Shown: positions 47,600-56,530, counted from the first letter of the stretch. The stretch is 64,000 bases of DNA from Saezia sanguinis (GCF_003991585.1 NZ_PQSP01000001.1:62001-126000); one strand, 5' to 3'. Program-made: numbers and translations. The notes: generated from the sequence alone by a model not told the origin.

Positions 47600-47797
47600 A
47601 TGGCAACAGTTGAAGTAAAAGTTCCTGATATTGGCGATTTCAAGGATGTCGCCATCATTGAAGTGCTGGTTAAACCCGGCGACCAGGTGCAAAAGGATCA
47701 AAGCCTGATCACGGTAGAGTCGGACAAGGCGTCGATGGAAATTCCGTCAGACACAGCCGGCACAGTCAAAGAGATGAAGGTCAAGCTGGGTGACAAG
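47600..47797 (+). repeat. Lipoyl-domain repeat unit 1 (aceF)
   Basis: Encodes residues 1-66, identical at protein level to the unit at 49254-49451 in lpdA, with a very similar base sequence including long identical stretches. Confidence 0.9.
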
Positions 47798-49237
47798 ATC
47801 AGCCAGGGTTCGGTGGTTCTGACGCTGGAGGTCGCAGCAGACGCGGCCAAACCCGCTGAAACCAAAGCAGCAGCACCAACTACTCCGGCACCGGTGGCGG
47901 CTCCTGCTGCATCACCTGCTGCGCCGGCAGCCAGCGCAGTGGCAGAGCCTATTAACGTGAAAGTGCCTGATATTGGCGACTTCAAGGATGTGGCGGTGAT
48001 TGAGGTGCTGGTCAAACCCGGCGATGAAATCAAAGTGGATCAAAGCCTGATCACAGTGGAATCGGACAAGGCATCGATGGAGATTCCATCGAGTGTGGCT
48101 GGAACGCTGAAGTCGCTGAATGTCAAGGTTGGCGATAAAGTCAATGCAGGCGATGTGATCGCAGTGGTTCAGGGCATTGCGTCAGCACCGCAGGCGGCGG
48201 CATCATCTGCGGCCGCTGCGCCAGCGCAGAATACCGCTGTGGCACCCAGTGCCGCGGTGCCAGCATCAGCGTCTGTGCCTGCGCATGATCCTTCATCAGT
48301 GGTTCCAGGCAAGCTGCCGCATGCTTCACCCTCTATCCGTAAAACAGCGCGTGAGCTGGGTGTGCCACTGGCTGAGGTGAAAGGTTCAGGTCTTAAGGGC
48401 CGCATTACCTTGCAGGATTTGCAAGGCTTTGTGCGCGGTGTGATGGATGGTTCGGTGCGTACCCAGGCACAGGCGGCCAAAGGCGGCAGTGGTGTCGGTA
48501 TGGACCTGCTGCCATGGCCGGAGGTGGACTTTACCAAGTTTGGTGAAGTGGACCGTAAGCCGCTGTCGCGCATTAAAAAGATTTCAGGCGCCAATCTGCA
48601 TCGCAACTGGGTGATGATTCCGCATGTGACCAACTGCGAAGATGCGGATATTACCGAACTGGAAGCATTCCGTGTGCAGTTGAACAAAGAGGCTGAAAAG
48701 TCCAAGAGCGCTGTCAAATATACATTGCTGGCATTTCTGATCAAGGCCAGTGTGGCCGCACTGAAGAAATTCCCGGAGTTCAATGCCAGCCTGCAGGGCG
48801 ATGAGCTGGTGTACAAGAAGTATTTCAACATCGGGTTTGCGGCTGATACGCCCAATGGCCTGGTGGTGCCGGTGATCAAGAATGCCGACCAGAAAGGTCT
48901 GGCTGACATTGCGGCTGAAACTGCGGCACTGGCGGCCAAAGCCAGGGAAGGCAAAATTAGCCCGGCGGATATGAGCGGTGGCTGTTTCTCTATTTCGTCA
49001 CTGGGCGGGTTTGGCGGTACTTACTTTACCCCCATCATCAATGCGCCTGAAGTGGCGATATTGGGCGTGTGCCGCTCGGCTACCCGGCCGGTGTGGGATG
49101 GCAAGGCATTCCAGCCCAGGCTGATTGTGCCGCTGTCGCTGTCGTATGACCATCGTGTGATCGATGGTGCATTGGCGGCCCGCTTCAACGCTTATCTGTC
49201 CGCAGTGCTGGCCGACTTCCGTCGTGTCTTGCTGTAA
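47600..49237 (+). CDS. aceF: Dihydrolipoyl acetyltransferase, E2 of pyruvate dehydrogenase
   Basis: 545 residues. Two N-terminal lipoyl domains (about 2-75 and 118-190), each with the lipoyl lysine in ESDKASMEIP, joined by Ala/Pro-rich linkers. The E3/E1-binding domain follows (SPSIRKTARELGVPLAEVKGSG) and the catalytic core has SYDHRVIDGALAARF with the active-site His. It transfers acetyl groups from lipoyl to CoA. Fewer lipoyl domains than the three of E. coli. ATG 47600 with AAAGAGGC upstream. Confidence 0.95.
   Translation: MATVEVKVPDIGDFKDVAIIEVLVKPGDQVQKDQSLITVESDKASMEIPSDTAGTVKEMKVKLGDKISQGSVVLTLEVAADAAKPAETKAAAPTTPAPVAAPAASPAAPAASAVAEPINVKVPDIGDFKDVAVIEVLVKPGDEIKVDQSLITVESDKASMEIPSSVAGTLKSLNVKVGDKVNAGDVIAVVQGIASAPQAAASSAAAAPAQNTAVAPSAAVPASASVPAHDPSSVVPGKLPHASPSIRKTARELGVPLAEVKGSGLKGRITLQDLQGFVRGVMDGSVRTQAQAAKGGSGVGMDLLPWPEVDFTKFGEVDRKPLSRIKKISGANLHRNWVMIPHVTNCEDADITELEAFRVQLNKEAEKSKSAVKYTLLAFLIKASVAALKKFPEFNASLQGDELVYKKYFNIGFAADTPNGLVVPVIKNADQKGLADIAAETAALAAKAREGKISPADMSGGCFSISSLGGFGGTYFTPIINAPEVAILGVCRSATRPVWDGKAFQPRLIVPLSLSYDHRVIDGALAARFNAYLSAVLADFRRVLL
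47954..48145 (+). repeat. Lipoyl-domain repeat unit 2 (aceF)
   Basis: Encodes the second AceF lipoyl domain (INVKVPDIGDFKDVAVIEVL to NVKVGDKVNAGD). It is close to but not identical with the other two units. Confidence 0.8.
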
Positions 49238-49253
49238 CGAAAGGAGCAAAGAC

Positions 49254-49451
49254 ATGGCTACAGTTGAAGTGAAGGTACCGGATATTGGCGACTTTAAAGA
49301 TGTCGCCATCATCGAAGTGCTGGTCAAGCCCGGCGACCAGGTGCAAAAAGACCAGAGCCTGATCACGGTGGAGTCGGACAAGGCGTCGATGGAGATTCCG
49401 TCAGACACAGCAGGCACGGTCAAAGAGATGAAGGTCAAGCTGGGTGACAAG
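49254..49451 (+). repeat. Lipoyl-domain repeat unit 3 (lpdA)
   Basis: Encodes the lipoyl domain of LpdA; same protein as unit 1 over its 66 residues, suggesting recent duplication or gene conversion. Confidence 0.9.
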
Positions 49452-51047
49452 GTCAACCAGGGTACCGTGATTTTGACGCTGGAGGCTGGTGCAGGTGCTG
49501 TGGCTACTACGTCAGCATCCGCAAAATCGGCAACCGAAAGCAAACCAGCTCCTGCCGCACCGGCAGCAGATACCACACCGGCGCCACAGGCAAGCAGTTA
49601 TGCCGGAAGTGCCGACCTGGAATGCGATGTGATGGTGCTGGGTGGCGGGCCCGGCGGATATTCTGCGGCTTTCCGTGCGGCGGACCTGGGGCTGAGCACC
49701 GTGATTGTCGAGCGTTATCCGACGCTGGGCGGCGTGTGCCTGAATGTGGGCTGTATCCCATCCAAGGCGCTGCTGCATGTGGCTGCGGTGATGGATGAGG
49801 CCAAGCATCTGGAAAGCCTGGGTGTTGCTTTTGGCAACGCCAAGGTGGATATTGACAAGTTGCGCACGCATAAGTCTGCTGTTGTCGGCAAACTGACCGG
49901 CGGACTGGCGATGATGGCCAAGATGCGCAAGGTCACTGTGGTGCAGGGCAAGGGGCAACTGATTGACCCGAACCACATTCAGGTGGAACTGGCCGCAGGC
50001 GGGCAACAGACCATCCGGTTTAAAAAGGCGATCATTGCTGCCGGGTCTGAGGCGGTTAAACTGCCGTTTTTGCCCGATGACCCCAGGGTGGTAACGTCTA
50101 CCGGTGCGCTGGAATTGCGCCAGGCACCCAAACGCATGCTGATCGTCGGTGGCGGCATCATCGGGCTGGAAATGGGCACGGTTTATTCCAGTACATTCGG
50201 CACCCGTCTGGACGTGGTGGAAATGCTCGATGGCCTGATGCAGGGCGCTGACCGCGATCTGGTCAAGGTCTGGCAGAAGATGAATGCACCGCGTTTTGAC
50301 CATATCATGCTCAAGACCAAAACAGTGGGAGCCAAAGCCACAGCCAAAGGCATTGAGGTGACTTTTGAAGGCGAGGGTGCGCCTGAGCCGCAAACGTACG
50401 ATCTGGTGTTGCAGGCCGTGGGGCGTAAGCCCAATGGTGCGGCCATTGGTGCGGACAAGGCAGGTGTCAAGGTTGGAGAGCGCGGGTTTATTGACGTCGA
50501 CATCCAGATGCGCACCAATGTTTCCCACATCTTCGCCATTGGCGACATTGTGGGGCAGCCGATGCTGGCGCATAAGGCCGTGCATGAAGGGCATGTGGCT
50601 GCTGAGGTGATTGCCGGTGAACTCAAGGGTGATGACAAGCTGGCCAAGTCGGCTTTTGAGGCACGCGTGATCCCCAGCGTGGCGTATACCGACCCGGAAG
50701 TGGCCTGGGTGGGCCTGACCGAAGAGCAGGCCAAAGCACAAGGTATCAAGCTGAAAAAAGGCCTGTTCCCCTGGAGCGCATCAGGCCGTGCGATTGCCAA
50801 TACGCGTGATGAAGGCTTTACCAAACTGTTGTTCAGCGAGGAAACGCATCAGATCGTCGGTGGCGGTATTGTTGGCACCCATGCCGGCGATATGATTGGT
50901 GAGATTGCGCTTGCCATTGAAATGGGCGCTGATGCCGTGGATATCGGGCACACCATTCACCCTCACCCGACCTTGGGAGAATCGCTGGGAATGGCTGCGG
51001 AAGTGGCAGAGGGCACTTGTACCGATATGCCGCCCAGCAAGCGTTAA
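49254..51047 (+). CDS. lpdA: Lipoyl-domain-containing dihydrolipoamide dehydrogenase (E3)
   Basis: 597 residues, longer than a plain E3 because of an N-terminal lipoyl domain (2-75, lipoyl lysine Lys43) plus an Ala/Pro-rich linker to residue 115. The flavoprotein part has VMVLGGGPGGYSAAFRAADLGL, the redox pair GGVCLNVGCIPSK, the NAD site RMLIVGGGIIGLEMG, FAD segment NVSHIFAIGDIVGQPMLAHKAVHEG and catalytic HTIHPHPTLGES. It reoxidises E2 lipoyl groups with NAD. ATG 49254 follows AAAGGAG (49240-49246). Its first 66 residues equal those of AceF. Confidence 0.94.
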   Translation: MATVEVKVPDIGDFKDVAIIEVLVKPGDQVQKDQSLITVESDKASMEIPSDTAGTVKEMKVKLGDKVNQGTVILTLEAGAGAVATTSASAKSATESKPAPAAPAADTTPAPQASSYAGSADLECDVMVLGGGPGGYSAAFRAADLGLSTVIVERYPTLGGVCLNVGCIPSKALLHVAAVMDEAKHLESLGVAFGNAKVDIDKLRTHKSAVVGKLTGGLAMMAKMRKVTVVQGKGQLIDPNHIQVELAAGGQQTIRFKKAIIAAGSEAVKLPFLPDDPRVVTSTGALELRQAPKRMLIVGGGIIGLEMGTVYSSTFGTRLDVVEMLDGLMQGADRDLVKVWQKMNAPRFDHIMLKTKTVGAKATAKGIEVTFEGEGAPEPQTYDLVLQAVGRKPNGAAIGADKAGVKVGERGFIDVDIQMRTNVSHIFAIGDIVGQPMLAHKAVHEGHVAAEVIAGELKGDDKLAKSAFEARVIPSVAYTDPEVAWVGLTEEQAKAQGIKLKKGLFPWSASGRAIANTRDEGFTKLLFSEETHQIVGGGIVGTHAGDMIGEIALAIEMGADAVDIGHTIHPHPTLGESLGMAAEVAEGTCTDMPPSKR

Positions 51048-51087
51048 CATTAATAGTGTTAAAGGGTTCTTCTTGAGCCGTGTAAGT

Positions 51088-51113
51088 AAAAAGGAAGCAA
51101 TTGCTTCCTTTTT
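51088..51113 (+). terminator. Terminator after lpdA
   Basis: AAAAAGGAAGCAA and TTGCTTCCTTTTT form a perfect loopless stem 40 bases after the lpdA stop, ending the pyruvate dehydrogenase operon. Confidence 0.9.
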
Positions 51114-51144
51114 TACGTTTTGGCGTGTATGCGGGCCATGCTGC

Positions 51145-51348
51145 TTAGGGCGTATTGCTTCTGCCGGTAATCCAGGAAAAAATCAGTAAAACAGCCACAT
51201 AGCTTAACAATAGCGCGAGCAGGCACAAGGCAATCCACGCCGGGAGCAATACCCATAGCCAGGGCCATGGAATCAAGCCGAGTAATTTCAAAGCGATCAG
51301 TGCCAAGCCTGACAATCCTAACAAAGCAGCGATTGCTTTATAGAGCAT
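51145..51348 (-). CDS. Small two-helix membrane protein
   Basis: 67 residues: hydrophobic helices AIAALLGLSGLALIALKLLGLI and ALCLLALLLSYVAVLLIFSW joined by PWPWLWVLLPAW, ending SWITGRSNTP. It resembles the small transmembrane Fragile-X-F type proteins, a likeness I recall rather than can show. The start at 51348 is chosen because GGGAG lies 5 bases before the ATG (minus strand). A longer frame from 51396 has no such signal. Function unknown. Confidence 0.5.
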   Translation of the reverse strand: MLYKAIAALLGLSGLALIALKLLGLIPWPWLWVLLPAWIALCLLALLLSYVAVLLIFSWITGRSNTP

Positions 51349-51706
51349 AAGATCTCCCTGAACCATGTCCAGTGCGGTAGCGCTGAAAGGCTCCATTTAT
51401 TCATGTATTTTCAGAAAGGATAAACCGTATTCTGAATGCATCTTTAGATGAATTTTTACATGTTTTTGGCATGAATTTTTGTTCTTAATCATGTTTTTAT
51501 GACATGAATGGCATGGAGCCCGGCTTTTTATATTGATGTGGGAGAGGTTTCAAGAAAAAACAGGCCGCAGCACATCTGTACAGGCAGTTGCTGCCAGGTT
51601 GCTGGCATGAAAAGCAGGCAAAAGAAAAGCCGTATGCGCTTGCGCTGCACGTGCGGTCAGGCCGGCCGGGGAAATTTAAGATATGTGATGTGAGAAGGCT
51701 GCCGCT
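51349..51706. other. AT-rich gap with no gene recognised
   Basis: 358 bases between the small membrane protein and the NlpC/P60 gene, both on the minus strand. It holds a weak short stem (CATCT-TT-AGATG near 51439) followed by AATTTTT and otherwise no hairpin or open frame I would call a gene. Confidence 0.4.
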
Positions 51707-52393
51707 TTAACGCAGTTCAACGCGGCGGGCGCCGGTAAAGCGGGTATTCCAGTAGGTTGCCGTCATGTCTTCAATACGTATGCGCGAGCCGGTTCGGGGC
51801 GCATGAATGAATTTGTTGTCACCAACATAGATGCCGACATGGCTGTAAGTGCGGCGGTTGGTATTGAAGAATACCAGGTCTCCGGGTTGCAACTGTGTGC
51901 GGTTGATTTTTGTGGTGGCGGCTGCCTGTTCCGAGGTGCGGCGTGGCAGCGATTTGCCTGCTACCTGCAGATAAAGGGCCCGTACCAAACCGCTGCAATC
52001 AAAGCCGGTTGCCACATTGTTGCCACCGTAGCGGTAGGGAAGATTCAGATAATTGAAAGCCGAGTCTGCAATCATCTGGCGGGTATTGTCCGTTGTCAGA
52101 ATGTTGCCGGTGTGAATCAGTGTTGCCAGCGGGTCTGTGCTTGCCGTACCTGCTTTGACATGGCTGATTTCTTTTTCTGCTGTGAGATGGTCAATGTCTT
52201 GACTAATAGATAACGATGCCACCTGTATTTGCTCTACTGGTGCTTCCTGTTGTGCAGGTTCGGGGGTGTTGAGCAGGGCTTGAACCTGCAGTAAACGTCC
52301 GATCGGATCCCCTTCTTCATCTGCCCAAGCGTGTGAACATGTGAAGAGTGTGCTGGTCAGCAAAACGATGAATTTGGAAGAGGATCTCATCAT
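51707..52393 (-). CDS. NlpC/P60-family peptidoglycan peptidase
   Basis: 228 residues. Signal peptide (about 1-24, LLTSTLFTCSHAWA). Residues 100-228 are the C40 domain: FDCSGLVRALYLQ with catalytic Cys133, then PGDLVFFNTNRRTYSHVGIYVG with His185, and FIHAP with His197. It should cleave the gamma-D-Glu-diaminopimelate bond of peptidoglycan in the periplasm. A region rich in Q, S and D (40-95) precedes the domain. Close to NlpC/Spr-type (MepS-like) enzymes, but without lipobox. Confidence 0.88.
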   Translation of the reverse strand: MMRSSSKFIVLLTSTLFTCSHAWADEEGDPIGRLLQVQALLNTPEPAQQEAPVEQIQVASLSISQDIDHLTAEKEISHVKAGTASTDPLATLIHTGNILTTDNTRQMIADSAFNYLNLPYRYGGNNVATGFDCSGLVRALYLQVAGKSLPRRTSEQAAATTKINRTQLQPGDLVFFNTNRRTYSHVGIYVGDNKFIHAPRTGSRIRIEDMTATYWNTRFTGARRVELR

Positions 52394-52590
52394 ATACTAT
52401 AAGTTAATGGTGTAACATGTTGTTGTCAATAGAGTTTTTCCGTTATTATTTGATTTGTAGGCTAAATGATACATCAAAATGCATATCTGAGTTGACAAAT
52501 TCAATTTTCGATATTCGATCAGGGTTTAAGCTTGCTGTTACCCAGCCGTGAAAAGAAGATGAAAGCTGCTGGGACTCGTTGGCAGACATG

Positions 52591-53607
52591 TCAGCCCTTT
52601 ATCTGGCGAAACTGCAACGCCTGCGGGTTGAGAATGGGTAGCGGCTTGCCTTCTGTGAAATTAACGATGTGATCGAACGCTGCGCAGAAATGGGTTTCGT
52701 AGCTTTCCTGGTCAACCGAACCGATGTGCGGTGTGCAGATGGTATTTTCCAGCCGCAGCAGTGCATGACCTTGCAGGATGGGCTCAGAATCAAACACATC
52801 CACCGCAGCAAGCCCTGGGCAGCCGCGGTTCAGGGCGCATACCAGTGCGTCTGTATCCACCAGTTCGGCATTGGCTGTGTTGACAAACAGGGAGGTGTTT
52901 TTCATCAGCGACAAGTCATCCAGCTTGACGATGCGCCGGTTGTTTTCTCCCAGCCGTAAGTGCAGGCTGAGAACGTCGCTTTCTTTGAACAGTTCTTCAC
53001 GGGATTGCGCCACATCATGCCCGGCATCCGCCGCTTTTTTGCGGCTGGCGTCACTCCCCCAAACCAGTACATGCATGTTGAAGCACTTGCCGTAATGGGC
53101 CACCAGAGAGCCGATACGGCCATAGCCCCAGATGCCGAGTGTTTTGCCGGCTAACCTGCAACCCAGCGCAAAGTTGGCCGGCATGGCGGCGCGTTTTAAA
53201 CCCGATTGCTGCCATCCGCCATGTTTGAGCATGCCAACGTACTGTGAAAGACGGCGCATGGCCGACATGATCAATGCCCAGGTGAACTCGGCTGTGGCGG
53301 TAGGAGATTCGTGACCTTCTATCACTGCAATACCGGCGCTGGTGCAGGCATCCAGATCAAGATGGGGGCCGACCAGACCGATCTGGATAATGAGTTTGAG
53401 TTTGGGGAGTTTTTCCAGAATCTGCCGGGTGATCTGAGTCCGGCCATGGTTCAGTACCAGAATATCGGCGTCCTTGAGACGAAAAACCAGTTGTGAAATG
53501 CCTTTAACATTGTTGGTGTAGACTTTGGCGCTGAATGGCTCGAGCCTGCTGGCGCATGCCAGCTTACGGATCGTATCTTGATAATCATCCAGGATCACAA
53601 TATTCAT
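52591..53607 (-). CDS. D-2-hydroxyacid dehydrogenase-family protein with altered active site
   Basis: 338 residues starting MNIVILDDYQDTIRKLA. The NAD fold is plain (GKTLGIWGYGRIGSLVAHYG, GxGxxG), as are catalytic-class Glu275 (DVFDSEP) and His294 (CTPHIG). The third residue of the usual triad, Arg in the NTSR-type motif, is Asn246 here (FVNTANAELVD). The early segments read VLNHGRTQ and IIQIGLVG where I would expect an Arg-containing RERTQ and QTGRVG. So dehydrogenase activity is doubtful, and it may bind or turn over a different substrate. ATG 53607 is chosen. On the minus strand no close partner lies downstream; the NlpC gene is 197 bases on. Confidence 0.8.
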   Translation of the reverse strand: MNIVILDDYQDTIRKLACASRLEPFSAKVYTNNVKGISQLVFRLKDADILVLNHGRTQITRQILEKLPKLKLIIQIGLVGPHLDLDACTSAGIAVIEGHESPTATAEFTWALIMSAMRRLSQYVGMLKHGGWQQSGLKRAAMPANFALGCRLAGKTLGIWGYGRIGSLVAHYGKCFNMHVLVWGSDASRKKAADAGHDVAQSREELFKESDVLSLHLRLGENNRRIVKLDDLSLMKNTSLFVNTANAELVDTDALVCALNRGCPGLAAVDVFDSEPILQGHALLRLENTICTPHIGSVDQESYETHFCAAFDHIVNFTEGKPLPILNPQALQFRQIKG

Positions 53608-53919
53608 GTCTACCAATTGTGCCTTGAAATGCAAAAGCCTGTATGACAAAAAGGGGTAATTTGTCATACTTTGGCGTTTTTTAGGTATTTCCAGAATATA
53701 TCTGGTCTATCCAGGTGATTATATGCTGCTCCCTTGCGCAGCCAATGAATAGTCAAGCAGGGCACTGTTTTAAAGGCAGATTTTTTAGGGTGTGTGAGCA
53801 CGATGCCCTGAATATTCAGTGAAAAAAAGCGCTGATCAGGCAAGGAGAGAGCCTGATAGCGCCAATCGGGGAGGGTAAGTTTTAAGCTGAAAGGGCAGAT
53901 AGTTTCAAGACAGCTTCAA
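53608..53919. other. Gap with convergence terminator
   Basis: 312 bases between the minus-strand dehydrogenase and the minus-strand small gene. The right part carries a strong terminator (53821-53862); the left part holds an AT-rich stretch, likely the promoter of the dehydrogenase. No other gene seen. Confidence 0.5.
53821..53862 (-). terminator. Terminator after the lexA-linked small gene
   Basis: On the minus strand GCGCTATCAGGC and GCCTGATCAGCGC pair over 12 bases with one bulged base, a 9-base loop, then a run of T (53828-53822). It ends the transcript of the 117-residue gene and probably lexA. Confidence 0.8.
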
Positions 53920-54273
53920 TCAGTTGCCCGTGTCATGCATGCGGTTGAGCATGGAGCATACGTCGGCCATACGGCCGCTGAGTATCAAACGCTGTTGCCC
54001 GTTTTGCCGTGTGTCCTGCACACGCGTCTGGATCACTTTTAACGGTAAAGCCGGGGCCACTGTCTGCAACTGAATGGCCTGTTTGCCCCGCAGCTCCAGC
54101 GCTTGCCGGGCGCTCCATTGCGTACGCCGTTTATAGGCTGGGATCTGATATGAGGCGTGTTGAGCATCTGCTGTTGCATGAGAGTCTATGGATATGCTGT
54201 TTTCAGATGGGCCATTAAGCGCCGTGTTAAAAGCTGTTATTGCGGTTTTGAAATAAATGATGTTGCTTGCCAT
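53920..54273 (-). CDS. Conserved-looking small protein downstream of lexA
   Basis: 117 residues, soluble, start MASNIIYFKTAITAFNTAL supported by AGGAG about 8 bases upstream of the ATG at 54273. The end reads RLILSGRMADVCSMLNRMHD, a pattern I associate with small unstudied betaproteobacterial proteins, though I cannot name a family. It lies 183 bases downstream of lexA on the same strand and ends at a strong terminator, so it may belong to the LexA regulon. The intervening gap carries a 13-base inverted repeat with one mismatch (54353-54365 with 54394-54406). Confidence 0.55.
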   Translation of the reverse strand: MASNIIYFKTAITAFNTALNGPSENSISIDSHATADAQHASYQIPAYKRRTQWSARQALELRGKQAIQLQTVAPALPLKVIQTRVQDTRQNGQQRLILSGRMADVCSMLNRMHDTGN

Positions 54274-54456
54274 GTCCGATCTCCTGAAAAATCGAATGTG
54301 GCAGGATTTGAACAAAAAGCATTTGCATGCGTTTTGCTCGGGTGATGAAATTCAGAACCCGCAGGGTGCTTGCTGAAAAGAGCACGCCTGCCACCTGCCG
54401 GTTCTGTCCTGGATTGATCCAAGGAAACTGTTTGACGCTAGTTCTGTTTGAATGCC

Positions 54457-55116
54457 TTAATGACTGAGCTGGTTGCGGATCAGGCCTACGGCCAGCCCCT
54501 CAATGGCAAAGTCATTGGCCGAGGTGACAATGATCGGCTTGAAATCGGGGTTTTCCGGCAACAGCTCTATGCGCGAGGCTGAGCGGTGAAAGCGTTTGAC
54601 GGTGACGTCGCCATCAATACGCGCAACCACGATTTGCCCCTCATGGGCCTGGGTGCTTCTTTTGACAGCCAGCAGATCACCTTCCATGATGCCGATATCG
54701 CGCATACTCATGCCGCGTACTTTCAGCAGGTAATCAGGCTTTTGGCTGAAAAGGTCTTCTTCCACGTAAAATGTATGTTCGATATGCTCTTGTGCCAGTA
54801 TGGGGCTTCCGGCTGCGACGCGGCCTACCAATGGTAAAGCCAGCTTGCTGACAGCAGAGCGTAAGGAGTCCAGCGCTGATGAGGAGAGGGAGTCCACTGA
54901 CTTAAGCCTGATACCGCGTGATGTGCCGCCAACCAGTTCAATAACGCCTTTGCGGGCCAGTGCCTGCAAATGGTCTTCCGCTGCATTGGGTGATTTAAAG
55001 CCAAATGCGGCAGCAATCTCGACCCGTGTCGGGGGAGCGCCGGTGGTGGCAATGGCCTGGCGGATCAGGTCCAGAATTTCCTGTTGTCGCGCGGTGAGTT
55101 TGGTGGATGCTGTCAT
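54457..55116 (-). CDS. lexA: SOS repressor LexA
   Basis: 219 residues. N-terminal winged helix (1-70: [40 protein letters not shown]) and S24 autoprotease domain. The self-cleavage bond is Ala102-Gly103 in [11 protein letters not shown], the nucleophile is Ser137 in RGMSMRD and the general base Lys152 in AVKRST. All key residues are present. It represses SOS genes and is cut in response to RecA filaments. It likely represses itself through the SOS box 37-52 bases upstream (55154-55169). Confidence 0.96.
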   Translation of the reverse strand: MTASTKLTARQQEILDLIRQAIATTGAPPTRVEIAAAFGFKSPNAAEDHLQALARKGVIELVGGTSRGIRLKSVDSLSSSALDSLRSAVSKLALPLVGRVAAGSPILAQEHIEHTFYVEEDLFSQKPDYLLKVRGMSMRDIGIMEGDLLAVKRSTQAHEGQIVVARIDGDVTVKRFHRSASRIELLPENPDFKPIIVTSANDFAIEGLAVGLIRNQLSH

Positions 55117-55153
55117 ACCCAGTCCTTAATTCATCTGTTTATTTATCCAGTAA

Positions 55154-55169
55154 CTGTATTTTTATACAG
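55154..55169. promoter_or_regulatory. SOS box (LexA operator) in the lexA-ansA gap
   Basis: CTGTATTTTTATACAG matches CTGT-N8-ACAG with symmetric ATA flanks, so near-ideal for E. coli-type LexA. It lies 37 bases before lexA and 11 before the asparaginase start, in a gap of 64 bases. Confidence 0.85.
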
Positions 55170-55180
55170 ATTTAAAAAAA

Positions 55181-56116
55181 ATGCAAAAAATTCTTGTTTT
55201 GGCTACAGGGGGATCCATTGCCGGTACGGCAGGGGATCAGGGTGAAACCGTGCGTTATGTCTCGGCACAGCGCGGGGTGGATGAGCTGCTCAGTGGGCTT
55301 GCAGTCCCGGTCGGCCTGAAAATGGAAGCCCGCCAGTTGGTGCAGGTGGACAGCAAGGATATGAGTTTTGCCATATGGCGGCAGCTGGCTTTGAGCATTG
55401 AGCAGGCGTTGAAGCAACCTGATGTGAAAGGCATTGTGATCACGCATGGTACCGATACGCTGGAAGAGACAGCGTATTTTCTGCACCACGTGCTGCAGGC
55501 GCATAAGCCAGTGGTTCTGACGGCGGCGATGCGGCCGGCGACGGCTTTGGGGGCGGACGGGCCGGTGAATCTGGTGGATGCCATGACGCTCGCCGGGACT
55601 GACGGTGCCCATGGGGTGATGTGTGTGATGAACGGGCGGATCTTTGGTGCCGAAGATATCCGCAAGAGCCATACCTATCGGCTGGATGCATTTGCTGCGG
55701 GCGAGGCAGGCGCACTCGGTGCGCTTGAAGCGGGCCAGGTCCGTCAATGGCGTGCCTGGCCAGAGGCTACGCACAAAGCGGTGCAACCTGAAGATCTGCC
55801 CGAAGATGAGGGGCAATGGCCCTGGGTTGAGGTTGTTTTCAGTTGTGTCGGGGCGACCGGGGCGGCTGTGGATGCGTTGGTAAAACAGGGGGTGCGGGGC
55901 ATTGTGGTTGCCGCAACTGGCAATGGCACCGTACACCAGGGGCTGTTGCCTTCTTTGAAAAAGGCGCAGCAGCAAGGGGTATTGGTGGTGCGTGCCGCAC
56001 GCGTTGGAGACGGTGTGATTTTAGGCGATGACCCGGACGGAATTGTCAGGGCGGCCAATGTCACGCCAGTCAAAGCGCGGGTGCAGTTGATACTGGAGCT
56101 GCTGGGCCAGCATTGA
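55181..56116 (+). CDS. Asparaginase-family protein (cytoplasmic)
   Basis: 311 residues. It has the two threonine motifs: VLATGGSIAGTAG (residues 6-18; Thr near 9) and VITHGTDTLEETAYFLH (Thr and Asp), then RPATALGADGPVNL and ATGNGTVHQ of the C-terminal half. No signal peptide, so cytoplasmic type. Family members hydrolyse L-asparagine to aspartate and ammonia. The start, MQKILVLATGG, is fixed by the fold, yet no Shine-Dalgarno precedes it and only 11 bases separate it from the SOS box, so LexA binding may block its expression or translation may be leaderless. Confidence 0.88.
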   Translation: MQKILVLATGGSIAGTAGDQGETVRYVSAQRGVDELLSGLAVPVGLKMEARQLVQVDSKDMSFAIWRQLALSIEQALKQPDVKGIVITHGTDTLEETAYFLHHVLQAHKPVVLTAAMRPATALGADGPVNLVDAMTLAGTDGAHGVMCVMNGRIFGAEDIRKSHTYRLDAFAAGEAGALGALEAGQVRQWRAWPEATHKAVQPEDLPEDEGQWPWVEVVFSCVGATGAAVDALVKQGVRGIVVAATGNGTVHQGLLPSLKKAQQQGVLVVRAARVGDGVILGDDPDGIVRAANVTPVKARVQLILELLGQH

Positions 56117-56530
56117 TATGCTCCGGGTTATGAGGGTATATAGGGGATATATAGAGGGTAGGGGTTGCTGATGCAGCGCTAGCAGAAAAAGGCTTGATTG
56201 TGAAGTGGAAAATCAGGATGGTTTTTGGGGTGTACCTTGAGAAATTTTGTTAAGATGTGTTGCAGAAAAATGAGACACCGGCTTTTTTGCACATTGTGAT
56301 CATGTGAAAAGAATTTGCTTTGTGTGGGTGCCGTTGGGTATCGAGAAATGATACACCAGCGGAAAATTCAACTATTAGCCTGGTTTTTCATGAAAGAGGT
56401 TGCATCCGGAGGGTTCGCATAAAATAGGCAGAACTTTCCGGAGTTGCTTAGAACCTATTGGGTTATAGGTGTTTGTCGTCTGATTCGCTGTAACCATGAC
56501 TGGTACGCGTTGTATTAACATGGAGGATTC
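56117..56530. other. Gap with no gene recognised
   Basis: 414 bases between the asparaginase and SH3-domain genes, both plus strand. It contains runs such as GGGTATATAGGGGATATAT and AT-rich stretches that could hold a promoter for the next gene, but no clear terminator or open frame. Confidence 0.4.

Noticed and set aside
51508..51693. 61-residue plus frame in the gap before the NlpC gene
   Set aside because: No ribosome site, basic composition, no motif; treated as chance.
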